NCBI GenBank assembly: GCA_017484285.1
Contig: JAFUTH010000006.1
Coordinates: 310,001-374,000 of the forward strand
DNA: 64,000 nucleotides
Source of the DNA: Treponema sp.
GTDB lineage: Bacteria > Spirochaetota > Spirochaetia > Treponematales > Treponemataceae
Direction of reading: 5' to 3'
Shown here piece after piece: positions 24,130 to 32,253 of this stretch. Each line of letters opens with the position of its first letter. The stretch's first letter is position 1. The position numbers and the translations under genes were made by a program. The notes below the pieces were generated by a model. The model was given only the letters and a program-made list of their open reading frames with translations. It had not been told where the DNA came from and did not search any database.

Positions 24130-25080
24130 TTAATTTTCATCTTTTAATTTTCCGTTTTCAATTTCCGCAACGAACCAATCCGGCTCTATCGGCTTTGCGT
24201 TTTTTCCGAACGAAAGCACCCAGTGCACAATCGGAATCCACTGGCTTGAAGTGAATGTGAGCGTCGTTTTTTCTTCGATTGTTTGGTCGTCAGCCCACAC
24301 GAAATCGCGGACATGAGCGCGTGCCTCGCCGTAGAATTCAATTTTGAACTCATACCATTCGTCGTACTGGAACGCGCCGAACCTGCCCTGCTCAAACTCC
24401 TCGTGAAAGCGGAAATTTTCGGGCAAATCAAAGCTCTCAGACGAAAGAAGCTCAACATTGTGCATTTTCGAGAGCTTAAACAGGCGGGGATTCGGATTTG
24501 GGCTCTTCTTTGCCCCGTACAGGTACAACGCGCCCTCGTCAATGACAATCTGAAACGGCATAATTCTTCGGTGCCGCTCTTCTGGCTCCCACCGGCTGTT
24601 GTAGTAAAAATCAAGCAGAACATTGTGTGTGAGCGCGTAGAGGACTTTTTCAGACACGCCGGGCTTTATGAGAAACTTTGGTCGAGCGGGAACAAAAAAT
24701 CGGTCGAGGAGAAATTCTTCATCTTGCTTTGGCGTGATTTTCTGCAAGAGCGTGTCGAAGGATTTGTAAAGCACATCGTCACTTGCGTGCTAGGCAAGCA
24801 GTTTTCGCATAAGGTGCAGGGAAAGAATCTCGTCGTCGGAAAAGCCCTGCGCGGGGAACTGAAAGGGCTTCGTGTACTTCCAGCCGTGATTTTTGTCGTC
24901 GTAGGCAAGCGGCGCGGAAAGCGATTCGCGCATGTAGCGAATGTAGCGAATGTCACGACGCATAGAACTTTCAGAGAGTTTTTCATCCCTCAGCTCGCTC
25001 CGTAAGAAAACCAGAATGTCATCAAACGGCACGATTTTTCCGTCAGAAAGGAGAGAATCAATGAGCTGATACCGCTCCAT
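24130..25080 (-). pseudogene. WYL-domain transcriptional regulator, interrupted by an in-frame amber codon
   Basis: The gene starts at ATG 25080 (MERYQLIDSLL) with a helix-turn-helix domain containing ESSMRRDIRYIRYM. Reading proceeds to MRKLLA, then TAG at 24792-24790, and continues in the same frame with HASDDVLYKSFDTLLQKIT into a complete WYL-type ligand-binding half ending KLKDEN. The frame is otherwise intact for about 316 codons, so a single CAG-to-TAG change (Gln to stop) is the simplest explanation. WYL regulators sense nucleotides or small ligands. The gene is divergent from pflA and could have controlled it. A separately started C-terminal half is possible but has no ribosome site. 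The regulator class is secure; current function is doubtful. Confidence 0.8.
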
Positions 25081-25187
25081 TTGGGTATGTGTGGTTTTGT
25101 GACCGGGCAAACGCGTTTCCTCATTCACATTATACCACAAGAAACTAAAATGTGATATGATAATTGGGTTTACAAAGAGGTACAAAA

Positions 25188-25940
25188 ATGGCTTTGCAAG
25201 GATATATTCACCAATTAGAATCATTCGGCTGCGCGGACGGGCCAGGTTCGCGCTTCATCATTTTCTTTTCGGGCTGCCCGTTCCGCTGTTTGTACTGCCA
25301 CAATCCCGACACCTGGGAAATGACGCGCGGAAAGCTCTACACGGCGGACGAATTGCTTAACGAAGCCGAAGATTGCCGTGACTTTTGGGGCAAGAAGGGC
25401 GGCATCACCGTTTCGGGCGGAGAACCGCTTGCGCAGATTGATTTTTTGCTCGAACTGTTCACAAAAGCAAAAGAACGCACCATAAACACCTGTATTGACA
25501 CGGCGGGAGGACCATTCCGCAAAGAAGGCGAATGGTTTGAGAAATTCAAAAAACTCATGAGCGTGACGGACATTCTCCTCGTTGACATCAAGCACATCAA
25601 CGAAGACGAGCACAAAAAACTCACAGGACAGACGGGCACAAATGTGCGCGAAATGTTCGCTTACCTCGACGAAATCAAAAAGCCGATTTGGATTCGCCAT
25701 GTCTTAGTTCCGGGCATCACCGACAACGACGAATACCTCACCCAAACGCGCGATTTTATCCGCACGCTGCACAATGTCGAGCGCGTGGAAATCTTGCCGT
25801 ATCACGGGCTTGCAATCACCAAATACAAGGATTTGGGCATTCCCTACCCGCTCGAAAAGACCGAAAGTCCTACGCAAGAGCGCGTTGAAAATGCACGAAA
25901 AATTCTTGAATGCGAAAAGTACACCAAATGGAAGGAGTAA
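25188..25940 (+). CDS. pflA: Pyruvate formate-lyase activating enzyme
   Basis: 250 residues. Radical SAM enzyme that installs the glycyl radical on PflB. The cluster motif CxxxCxxC is Cys30, Cys34 and Cys37 in SGCPFRCLYCHNP. SGGEPLAQ (SAM-binding GGE) and the conserved DIKHINEDEHKKLTG and VPGITDN stretches follow. ATG 25188 is chosen because AGAGG lies about eight bases upstream and the family usually begins LQGYIHQLESFG. The upstream in-frame ATG has no such site. A TATGAT box at 25156-25161 fits a short-leader promoter. It pairs functionally with pflB at 18676; between them lie only a membrane protein gene and decayed or foreign genes, so an ancestral pfl cluster may have been split by insertions. 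Confidence 0.96.
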   Translation: MALQGYIHQLESFGCADGPGSRFIIFFSGCPFRCLYCHNPDTWEMTRGKLYTADELLNEAEDCRDFWGKKGGITVSGGEPLAQIDFLLELFTKAKERTINTCIDTAGGPFRKEGEWFEKFKKLMSVTDILLVDIKHINEDEHKKLTGQTGTNVREMFAYLDEIKKPIWIRHVLVPGITDNDEYLTQTRDFIRTLHNVERVEILPYHGLAITKYKDLGIPYPLEKTESPTQERVENARKILECEKYTKWKE

Positions 25941-25975
25941 AAAGCGGCACGACAGACAATTGTCCCGCTTTCTGA

Positions 25976-25981
25976 TAGAAT
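25976..25981 (+). promoter_or_regulatory. -10 box, leaderless type
   Basis: TAGAAT six bases before ATG 25988; no convincing -35 and no ribosome site. Confidence 0.45.
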
Positions 25982-25987
25982 ACTGCT

Positions 25988-26656
25988 ATGATTGAAATTT
26001 TTGACTCGACAGATAAATTCCCGCTCCAAAAAATCGGAAAAATGGCGGGCGTCTGCTGGAACAGCCCGATTGACAGCCCCGAAAAGAACATAAAGCGCGC
26101 AAAAGACTGCATCACAAGCGGTCACGGGCGCGTGCTTGAATACGTCGACATTGAATTGTGCATTTCAGGCTACTCAGCGCGCGCAATCCGCGAATACTAC
26201 ACGCACATTGGTGGCGCCCCCACGCGCTTACAGGAAAGCACGCGCTATGTAAACTGCGAAAAATTCGACTACTATCTTCCGCCCACTGCCGCAAAGTCCG
26301 AGGAAGCAAAAAAAGCATACGAAGACTGCATGGATTTTATCCGCACAAAATACGGCGAGCTGCTTGAGGCGGGCGTTTCAAAAGAAGACGCGGCGAACAT
26401 TCTCCCGCTCGGCATGATGACAAAAATCGTAGACAAGCGAAATCTCCGCAACATGATAAATCTCATGAATCAGCGATTGTGCACGCGCGCGTACATCGAA
26501 ATCCGCACGATGGCGAACGAAATCAAAAGCGCGTTAAGCGAGTATTCCGAAGAATGGCAGTGGATTTGTGAGCATCTGTTCGTTCCCAAATGCGACGTAA
26601 CGGGCTGGTGCACCGAGACAAAGTGCTGCGGAAGAAGACCAAAAAAAGAAGCCTAA
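25988..26656 (+). CDS. thyX: ThyX-like flavin-dependent thymidylate synthase, divergent motif
   Basis: 222 residues, the length of ThyX. ThyX makes dTMP from dUMP using FAD and methylenetetrahydrofolate. The overall pattern fits: an N-terminal strand-helix with CITSGHGRVLEYVDIEL, the signature region REYYTHIGGAPTRLQESTRY, and the C-terminal ILPLGMMTKIVDKRNLRNMINLM with RAYIEIRTMA. However the canonical RHRx7S signature is not present as such; THIGGAPTRLQ stands in its place, and only the ESTRY end is ordinary. The C terminus (about 195-218) has five Cys and one His, a possible metal site. Function as thymidylate synthase is therefore likely but not certain. It is probably leaderless and ends at a bidirectional terminator shared with the convergent transglycosylase. 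Confidence 0.8.
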   Translation: MIEIFDSTDKFPLQKIGKMAGVCWNSPIDSPEKNIKRAKDCITSGHGRVLEYVDIELCISGYSARAIREYYTHIGGAPTRLQESTRYVNCEKFDYYLPPTAAKSEEAKKAYEDCMDFIRTKYGELLEAGVSKEDAANILPLGMMTKIVDKRNLRNMINLMNQRLCTRAYIEIRTMANEIKSALSEYSEEWQWICEHLFVPKCDVTGWCTETKCCGRRPKKEA

Positions 26657-26662
26657 TGGCAT

Positions 26663-26697
26663 AAAAAAAGACGCTCGTAAAGAGCGCCTTTTTTTAG
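26663..26697. terminator. Bidirectional terminator
   Basis: AAAAAAAGACGCTC, GTAAA loop, GAGCGCCTTTTTTT: a stem with one mismatch between A and T runs, shared by thyX (plus) and the transglycosylase gene (minus). Confidence 0.85.
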
Positions 26698-26707
26698 ATT
26701 TACAGAA

Positions 26708-27460
26708 TTATCGTTTTGCCAGAGCAGAATTCGTTGACGGATTTGAATAGAACGCAAGCACTTCCGTTGAGAACTTGCTTTCAAGACGACCGCGGTAGTT
26801 AGAAATCTTTGCGACGTAATTGAGCGTGTGCTGCGGCGTTTTGTTCTGTTTGACGCGCGATGTGCCCGCATTGTACATAGCAAGCGCGGTGATGTCGTTT
26901 CCGGCAATGTCCATGCAATAGCGCAAGTGGCTCATGCCGTATTTTGCACTCACTTTCGGGTCGAAGAATTCAGCCTCGGTGAGCTTTGGGAACGACGCGC
27001 TGTTGAGCTGGAACAAGCCTCGGTCGATTGTGTAATTTGCGTTTGAGTTGACTGCATCAGTCTTAAAGTGACTTTCGACATAGGCAAGCGAAAATGCGAG
27101 CGAAAGCGGAATGTCGTTTTTGTCGGCGTTCTCAAGGATTGCAAGCGCAACTTCACGGCTGCTCGTAACGTGCGTGTAGAACCACTCAACCGCGGGACGA
27201 GATTGTGGCTGGCGGTACAAAGCCAAGCCCTGATCATCTTCCGGTGAATAATCGTCTGCATATTCTGTCTTAAAGCCGGCTTCTGCGAAGTATTCCTCAG
27301 TAAAATCCATGCTATTGAGCATACTAAAATCAGGAATTTCTTTTTTCGGCTCTTCTTTTTCAGCAGACGGAATGAACGCAAACACAGCAAAACAAATCGC
27401 AAGCAAAAGCGAAGAGAATGCTACCGTTCCACCGAAAATTTTTGCATTAAAAGAATTCAT
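26708..27460 (-). CDS. Membrane-anchored lytic transglycosylase (SLT family)
   Basis: 250 residues. One N-terminal membrane segment (about 10-30), a low-complexity spacer, then an SLT domain about 100-245. The catalytic Glu129 is in LAYVESHF, followed by DRGLFQLNSASFP and ALAMYNAGTSRV, the usual substrate-groove motifs. It cleaves the MurNAc-GlcNAc bond of peptidoglycan in the periplasm, forming anhydro ends. The start at ATG 27460 is supported by a near-consensus promoter whose -10 box is six bases upstream, with no ribosome site. It stands alone, convergent with thyX. Confidence 0.9.
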   Translation of the reverse strand: MNSFNAKIFGGTVAFSSLLLAICFAVFAFIPSAEKEEPKKEIPDFSMLNSMDFTEEYFAEAGFKTEYADDYSPEDDQGLALYRQPQSRPAVEWFYTHVTSSREVALAILENADKNDIPLSLAFSLAYVESHFKTDAVNSNANYTIDRGLFQLNSASFPKLTEAEFFDPKVSAKYGMSHLRYCMDIAGNDITALAMYNAGTSRVKQNKTPQHTLNYVAKISNYRGRLESKFSTEVLAFYSNPSTNSALAKR

Positions 27461-27466
27461 GCGGTT

Positions 27467-27495
27467 ATCATTGCAAAAAAACGGTCGTTAGTCAA
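27467..27495 (-). promoter_or_regulatory. Promoter of transglycosylase gene, leaderless type
   Basis: TTGACT (27495-27490), exactly 17 bases, AATGAT (27472-27467), six bases, ATG. The start codon coincides with the expected transcription start. Confidence 0.7.
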
Positions 27496-27590
27496 TGGAG
27501 ATTTTAGAATTTTTTGCGTTTTTTACCGATTATTCCGCATATATTACGGTATTTCGCAAAAACATACACTCTAATACTAATATTTTACAG

Positions 27591-28010
27591 TTAGTACAGA
27601 ACAACGTTTGTTTCAGCGCTTTTTTTACAGAAGAAACAATACTGAGCGTGTTTTGCGGAAAGCTCTTCCATGTAAAAGGCTCGCTGCTCAAAAATCTCGC
27701 TCGGAATCGCAAAGCCAATCACGCTCACGCAGTCTTTAACTCGGCGCGCGCAGTGCTTCATGGCGGCGGTAAATTGCTCGTAATCCGCATGTTTGTCAAA
27801 GACAGGCTCAATGAACACGAATTCGCCTTTTTCTTCGAGCGACTTTAATTCATCGCGCAGTTTTGCTAAAAAATCCTCGTTGTATTCTTCCACGCCCGCC
27901 TCGACATCGCTCCATTTGACGGGAAATGCCTTTCCTTCAAGCGAAACGGCGTCACCTGACAGTGTGTATAATTTTTGGTCTTTTACTTCAAATAATCGTT
28001 CAAGTTTCAT
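27591..28010 (-). CDS. Conserved-looking hypothetical protein
   Basis: 139 residues, not recognised. Cytoplasmic and acidic in the middle (GVEEYNEDFLAKLRDELKSLEEKGE), ending in a segment with three Cys (HCARR earlier, then YCFFCKKS). It seems to be an alpha/beta domain; FVFIEPVFDK and VSVIGFAIPS look like core strands. Its translation begins at ATG 28010, six bases after TATACT, without a ribosome site. There is no operon partner: it lies between two genes that have their own promoters. No function is proposed. Confidence 0.65.
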   Translation of the reverse strand: MKLERLFEVKDQKLYTLSGDAVSLEGKAFPVKWSDVEAGVEEYNEDFLAKLRDELKSLEEKGEFVFIEPVFDKHADYEQFTAAMKHCARRVKDCVSVIGFAIPSEIFEQRAFYMEELSAKHAQYCFFCKKSAETNVVLY

Positions 28011-28016
28011 GACGAG

Positions 28017-28022
28017 AGTATA
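28017..28022 (-). promoter_or_regulatory. -10 box, leaderless type
   Basis: TATACT six bases before ATG 28010; the -35 region is not clear. Confidence 0.5.
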
Positions 28023-28040
28023 CCACTTCCTTTAAAAAGA

Positions 28041-28063
28041 AAAAATCCCCGCATACGCGAGGA
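28041..28063 (-). terminator. Terminator after the EIIA gene
   Basis: On the minus strand TCCTCGC, GTAT loop, GCGGGGA (one G-T pair), then a run of T, 25 bases after the EIIA stop. Confidence 0.75.
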
Positions 28064-28087
28064 CTTTTACTCAAAACAACACTCACT

Positions 28088-28534
28088 CTATTCAGTCAAA
28101 ATTTTGATGACTTCAGCTTTGTCCTGAGTGTTCAAGATTTGCGCGCGTTTTTCGGCGCTCTTGAAAAGAAGGCTTACTTCTGCCAAGAACTGAAGATGCG
28201 GACCGGTTTTGTTAATCGGTGAAAGTGTCATGATGAAAATGCGACATGGTTCCTGATCCAAAGAATCGAAATCGACCGGATTGTCAGAAATACCAATACA
28301 TGCAACCAAATCAGCGACAGTGTCAGTTTTGCCGTGCGGAATAGCGATTCCGTGCTTCATGCCCGTAGACATTTTGCGTTCGCGGTCAAGGACACATTCG
28401 CGAGCCGTAGCCTTGTCTGCTACTTTTCCAGCCTTGATAAGAATATCGAGCATCTCATCGATAATCTCCTCTTTTGATTTACCTTTGAGATGCAATTCTA
28501 CTGTGTCAGGGGTCAATACTGTTTTTAAGTCCAT
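28088..28534 (-). CDS. PTS EIIA domain protein (fructose/nitrogen type, PtsN-like)
   Basis: 148 residues, a single EIIA domain. The phosphorylated His67 is in GIAIPHGKTD. MSTGMKHG before it and PHLQFLAEVSLLF after it are standard. With no EIIB or EIIC beside it, a regulatory role like PtsN (EIIA-Ntr) is more likely than sugar import, though an unlinked permease cannot be excluded. It has the best promoter of the window: TTGACT, 17 bases, TACACT, six bases, ATG, so it is almost certainly read from a leaderless mRNA. A hairpin terminator follows the stop. The neighbouring divergent gene has a promoter of the same leaderless type. Confidence 0.9.
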   Translation of the reverse strand: MDLKTVLTPDTVELHLKGKSKEEIIDEMLDILIKAGKVADKATARECVLDRERKMSTGMKHGIAIPHGKTDTVADLVACIGISDNPVDFDSLDQEPCRIFIMTLSPINKTGPHLQFLAEVSLLFKSAEKRAQILNTQDKAEVIKILTE

Positions 28535-28540
28535 GCATAA

Positions 28541-28569
28541 AGTGTAAATTTCATTAAGGCAAAAGTCAA
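28541..28569 (-). promoter_or_regulatory. Promoter of EIIA gene, leaderless type
   Basis: TTGACT (28569-28564), 17-base spacer, TACACT (28546-28541), six bases to ATG 28534. Confidence 0.75.
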
Positions 28570-28603
28570 GTAAAAAAAGCTATCATCAGACCGTTTTTTT
28601 CGA

Positions 28604-28609
28604 TATACT
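28604..28609 (+). promoter_or_regulatory. -10 box, leaderless type
   Basis: TATACT six bases before ATG 28616; divergent from the EIIA promoter. Confidence 0.5.
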
Positions 28610-28615
28610 ACTGCC

Positions 28616-29026
28616 ATGAATTCAATCGATAAATTTCTCTCAGACATTCAAAAAACACTCAAATATGACCGTGCGAACAACGGCGGGCACTACGACGCCG
28701 CACGCGCGTGCACGCAAATTGCAAAACTCTTTGCGAGCAACAACCGTCATTTAGGCGCGCTCGCCGTCTCAATCAGCGATTACTGGCTCAACACCTACAT
28801 TTTGCAGTCAGAAGATGTGGCACAGGAGCCAAGCGAACAGAATATCGAGCGAATCAAGGCGTTTCAGAACTTCTGTGACAGCGCCGAAGACGAAGATTAT
28901 TCTGTCTTAACGAGCGACGACTGGGAAACCTTGCGTGATTTCGTTGACGATGAAGCCGAAACACTCGACTTGGATTCTCTTCAAAACATGATGAGCATAA
29001 TCCTCGCAAACGGCGCGCTATCGTAA
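28616..29026 (+). CDS. Small acidic hypothetical protein
   Basis: 136 residues, not recognised. It is predicted all-helical and cytoplasmic; the C-terminal half is strongly acidic (DSAEDEDY, DDWETLRDFVDDEAETLDLD). The N-terminal half includes NNGGHYDAARACTQIAKLFA, perhaps a helical hairpin. No membrane segment or known motif is seen. ATG 28616 is six bases after TATACT without a ribosome site. A radical SAM gene starts 29 bases after the stop on the same strand with no strong ribosome site, so the two are probably co-transcribed; whether they work together is unknown. Confidence 0.65.
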   Translation: MNSIDKFLSDIQKTLKYDRANNGGHYDAARACTQIAKLFASNNRHLGALAVSISDYWLNTYILQSEDVAQEPSEQNIERIKAFQNFCDSAEDEDYSVLTSDDWETLRDFVDDEAETLDLDSLQNMMSIILANGALS

Positions 29027-29055
29027 TTTTTGACGCGGATGAGCGCTACACGCAG

Positions 29056-30063
29056 ATGGAAAAACTTTACGAAAACTGCCGCCAGTGCCCCCGGAATTGC
29101 GGCGTAAACAGGAATTCTTCTCTCGGATTTTGCAAAGAGCCTTCTGACATTCGAATTGCCGTCGCCTGCCTACATTTTGGCGAAGAACCGCTCATCACCG
29201 TGCATGGCGGAAGCGGCACGATTTTTTTGACGGGCTGCAATTTGCGCTGCGCGTTCTGCCAGAATTACCAAATCAGCCAGCAGGGCATGGGAGCAAGCAT
29301 CTCAAAAGAAGAATTCGCCGAAATCTGCCTCAAACTTGAAGAAGCGGGAGCGGAAAATATCAATTTAGTCACGGGAAGCCACCACATTCCCGCGCTCGCA
29401 GAGGGTCTTTCCGAAGCAAAAAAACGCGGACTCTCGATTCCCATCTGCTGGAACTCAAGCGGCTACGACTCGGTTGAGTCTTTAAAACTGCTCGAAGGTC
29501 TCGTGACAATTTGGCTTCCCGACCTCAAAACTCTCAGCTCAGAACTTTCATCATCTCTCTGTGCCGCAAGCGACTACCCCGAAAAAGCAAAAGAAGCGAT
29601 TTCATGGATGATTGCGCACAACCCCTTAAAACTCACCACGGTCAAAAAAGAAATAGATGGCAAAATCGTCGAAAAAGACAAAATCGTACAGGGCGTGATT
29701 GTACGCCACCTCTTTTTGCCGGGAAAATTCTTTGAGACCGCAGATGTGCTCGAATGGCTCAAGCAAAACGCGAACGGAAAAGCAATCATCTCGCTCATGA
29801 GCCAGTACACGCCCGTTCCGTTCAAAGACACGCCAGAAAATCTCGCCACGCGAAAAAAAGCGCTCTCTTCTATTGAGAACCGATTGGTCAACGAAAGCGA
29901 GGACAGAGATTTGCGAGACTTAATCGAAGCCTACGATTTTGACTATCTCTTTTATCAAGACTTGTGCGCCGACACCGAATGGTTGCCTGATTTTGAAAGG
30001 AAACAACCGTTCAGCTACAAGCTGGCAAAACCAATCTGGCATTGGAAATACGGCTGGTGCTAA
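29056..30063 (+). CDS. PflX-type radical SAM protein
   Basis: 335 residues. The radical SAM cluster motif is TGCNLRCAFCQNY (CxxxCxxC). It is preceded by a second Cys set, CRQCPRNCGVNR with GFC, which is typical of the PflX subgroup related to PFL activases. HGGSGTIFLTG and NLVTGSHHIP continue the fold. The name PflX comes from similarity to PflA; the substrate is not established. It could activate a glycyl-radical enzyme other than PflB or modify a protein. The start at ATG 29056 lacks a good ribosome site but lies shortly after the preceding small gene, suggesting coupling. malQ follows with its own promoter. Confidence 0.85.
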   Translation: MEKLYENCRQCPRNCGVNRNSSLGFCKEPSDIRIAVACLHFGEEPLITVHGGSGTIFLTGCNLRCAFCQNYQISQQGMGASISKEEFAEICLKLEEAGAENINLVTGSHHIPALAEGLSEAKKRGLSIPICWNSSGYDSVESLKLLEGLVTIWLPDLKTLSSELSSSLCAASDYPEKAKEAISWMIAHNPLKLTTVKKEIDGKIVEKDKIVQGVIVRHLFLPGKFFETADVLEWLKQNANGKAIISLMSQYTPVPFKDTPENLATRKKALSSIENRLVNESEDRDLRDLIEAYDFDYLFYQDLCADTEWLPDFERKQPFSYKLAKPIWHWKYGWC

Positions 30064-30092
30064 ATTTTATTTTTCTTTCGGCGATTCTGTGA

Positions 30093-30098
30093 TATACT
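30093..30098 (+). promoter_or_regulatory. malQ -10 box, leaderless type
   Basis: TATACT six bases before ATG 30105; no ribosome site, -35 region T-rich. Confidence 0.5.
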
Positions 30099-30104
30099 TA
30101 AAAT

Positions 30105-32183
30105 ATGATTGAAAACAAAACAGGCGTTGCCGTGCCGCTTTCTGCGTTGCGCACCGAATCGGCTCCCGTTATCGGAGAATTCTCTTCACTCATTGAATTC
30201 GCAGATTTTGCAAAAAAGGCGGGGCTGTCGCTCATTCAGTTGCTTCCCGTCCTCGACACGGGCACGCAAAGTTCCCCGTACAGCTCGCTTTCGGCATTCG
30301 CGCTCCACCCCATGTACATCACGCTCTCTGAAATCGACTACTTTAAGCCATGCTACGACAAGGACACAAGTTTTAGGAGAACATACGATTTGTTTCTCCA
30401 GCACAAAAAAGACGAGCGCTTTGATTACGGTTTTGTTACGACTACAAAAGATTATCTGCTCAGGCGAATGTTCGCAGTTCTCTCAAACACAACGCATCCC
30501 ACAAAGTTTAAAGAAATGTTCGACCGGTTGCTTTCGTTCATCAAAGAAAACGAAGACTGGCTTCCCTACTATTGCGTGTACAAGCATTTTAAGCAGCGAT
30601 TTCTTCAAGCATCATGGAAACAATGGGAAAAAACGTTCCAGACGATGACAAAAGAAAAGATTTGGGAAATGTGGACTGACAAAACGCTTGAGGCAGATTT
30701 GTACTATTACGCATGGGTGCAGTTCATCGCGTTCAAACAATTCAAAAAAGCCGCCGCCTATGTAAAATCTTTGGGAATCACGCTCAAGGGCGACCTTCCC
30801 ATTCTCTTAAACGAAGACTCTTGCGATGCCTGGGCATTCGGCGAGGTCTTCAATCAAAAGATGCGGGCAGGCTCTCCCCCCGATGGCGACAATCCAAGAG
30901 GTCAGAACTGGGGCTTTCCCTGCTACGACTTCGCAAAACAAGAAAAAAACGATTTTGCATGGTGGCGACGAAGAATCAACATTGCCGCGCAATTCTTTGG
31001 CGCGTATCGTCTCGACCACATTCCGGGCTTTTTCCGCCTTTGGACGATTCCTGACGGCGAGCTGACGGCGGAGATGGGGCACACCGAGCCATACGCCGCA
31101 CTCACCGAGGCTCAGCTTGCAAAAGCGGGCTTTTCAAAAGAGCGAATCCGCTGGCTCAGTCAGCCGCACATTCCGACCGAAGATTTTATCCGCTTGGTCG
31201 GAAATCCAAACACGACGCGCGAAATCCTGAGTCTGCTCTGCGAGCGAATCGGACGCGAAGAACTGTGGCTGTTCAAGCCCTCGGTAAAATCAGAAATCGA
31301 CATCAAAAAAATAAATCTCGACAAATACAACATCGACGTTTCGATTCAATTCGAGATTTTCAGACGACTCGGCTGGTGGTGGAAAAACCGCACTTTGCTT
31401 GAAGTCGCCAAAAACAAATTCGTTCCGCTTTATAAATACGGCGAGTCGCGCGCATGGGCAACGCTTTCAGACGCAGAAAAAGCAACGCTTCAGGAACTTT
31501 TTACTGAAAACGCAAAAAAACAAGAAAAACTCTGGCAAAAACAAGCCGAAAAAATCTTTTCCGCGCTCACGAATGAATCCGACATGGTTGCGTGCGGCGA
31601 AGATTTAGGAGTTTTCATCCCCTGCATGGAAAAAGTGCTCGACGAATTCGGCATTCTCGGCTTAAAAGTATTCCGCTGGTGCCGTGACTGGGATAAGCCC
31701 TACAAGCCGTACATCGATATTCGCACGTTCCGCCGATTGAGCGTTGCCACAACAAGCGTGCACGATTCTTCAACCTTGCGCGAACGGTACGAAGAAGAAA
31801 TGAAGCACTGCCCGTTTGATTCTAAAACACTTCATGCAAACATTTTCTTTGGCGAAGTGCCCTCTGATCATGCAGAATCAAGCTCGCTTATTGCGCCCGA
31901 TGTGGAATTTCCGAAAGAATTCAGTCCGTCTGTCGCTCAGATGCTGCTTGAGACCTACGCAAAAACGAGCGGCGCTTGGTATATTCCGCCCCTGCAAGAT
32001 TGGCTCTATCTCGACGCAAAATATTACGGCGCGGACGCGAAACAGGAGCGAATCAACATTCCGGGCACGGTTTCCGCATTCAACTGGACGTGGCGCATGT
32101 GCGTCCCAGTTGAAAAACTGAGCGCGAATTCCAAACTGATTGGAAAAATCAAAAGAATCACAGAGATTCATGATACACAATAA
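30105..32183 (+). CDS. malQ: 4-Alpha-glucanotransferase (GH77)
   Basis: 692 residues, longer than the ~500 of simple MalQ because of insertions in the barrel. It transfers maltodextrin segments between alpha-1,4-glucans in the cytoplasm. GH77 signatures: SSPYSSLSAFALHPMYI near the N terminus, nucleophile Asp in YRLDHIPGFF (about 303), acid/base Glu in ACGEDLGVF (about 497) and the third Asp in VHDSSTLRERY (about 553). It is followed 70 bases later by a GH13 protein on the same strand, so the two probably act together on glycogen or starch-derived dextrins. The start is at ATG 30105, with a TATACT box six bases before it. Confidence 0.93.
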   Translation: MIENKTGVAVPLSALRTESAPVIGEFSSLIEFADFAKKAGLSLIQLLPVLDTGTQSSPYSSLSAFALHPMYITLSEIDYFKPCYDKDTSFRRTYDLFLQHKKDERFDYGFVTTTKDYLLRRMFAVLSNTTHPTKFKEMFDRLLSFIKENEDWLPYYCVYKHFKQRFLQASWKQWEKTFQTMTKEKIWEMWTDKTLEADLYYYAWVQFIAFKQFKKAAAYVKSLGITLKGDLPILLNEDSCDAWAFGEVFNQKMRAGSPPDGDNPRGQNWGFPCYDFAKQEKNDFAWWRRRINIAAQFFGAYRLDHIPGFFRLWTIPDGELTAEMGHTEPYAALTEAQLAKAGFSKERIRWLSQPHIPTEDFIRLVGNPNTTREILSLLCERIGREELWLFKPSVKSEIDIKKINLDKYNIDVSIQFEIFRRLGWWWKNRTLLEVAKNKFVPLYKYGESRAWATLSDAEKATLQELFTENAKKQEKLWQKQAEKIFSALTNESDMVACGEDLGVFIPCMEKVLDEFGILGLKVFRWCRDWDKPYKPYIDIRTFRRLSVATTSVHDSSTLRERYEEEMKHCPFDSKTLHANIFFGEVPSDHAESSSLIAPDVEFPKEFSPSVAQMLLETYAKTSGAWYIPPLQDWLYLDAKYYGADAKQERINIPGTVSAFNWTWRMCVPVEKLSANSKLIGKIKRITEIHDTQ

Positions 32184-32253
32184 GTTTTTCGTGCATAGAC
32201 GCTGAATTAGTGCTATAATTGATTCACTTTATATTCAGATTTTGGGGGCTTCG

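Noticed and set aside
24790-24792. TAG reassigned as a sense codon (genetic code change or pyrrolysine)
   Set aside because: Other genes here end normally and no pyl genes or suppressor tRNA are seen; a single nonsense mutation is simpler.
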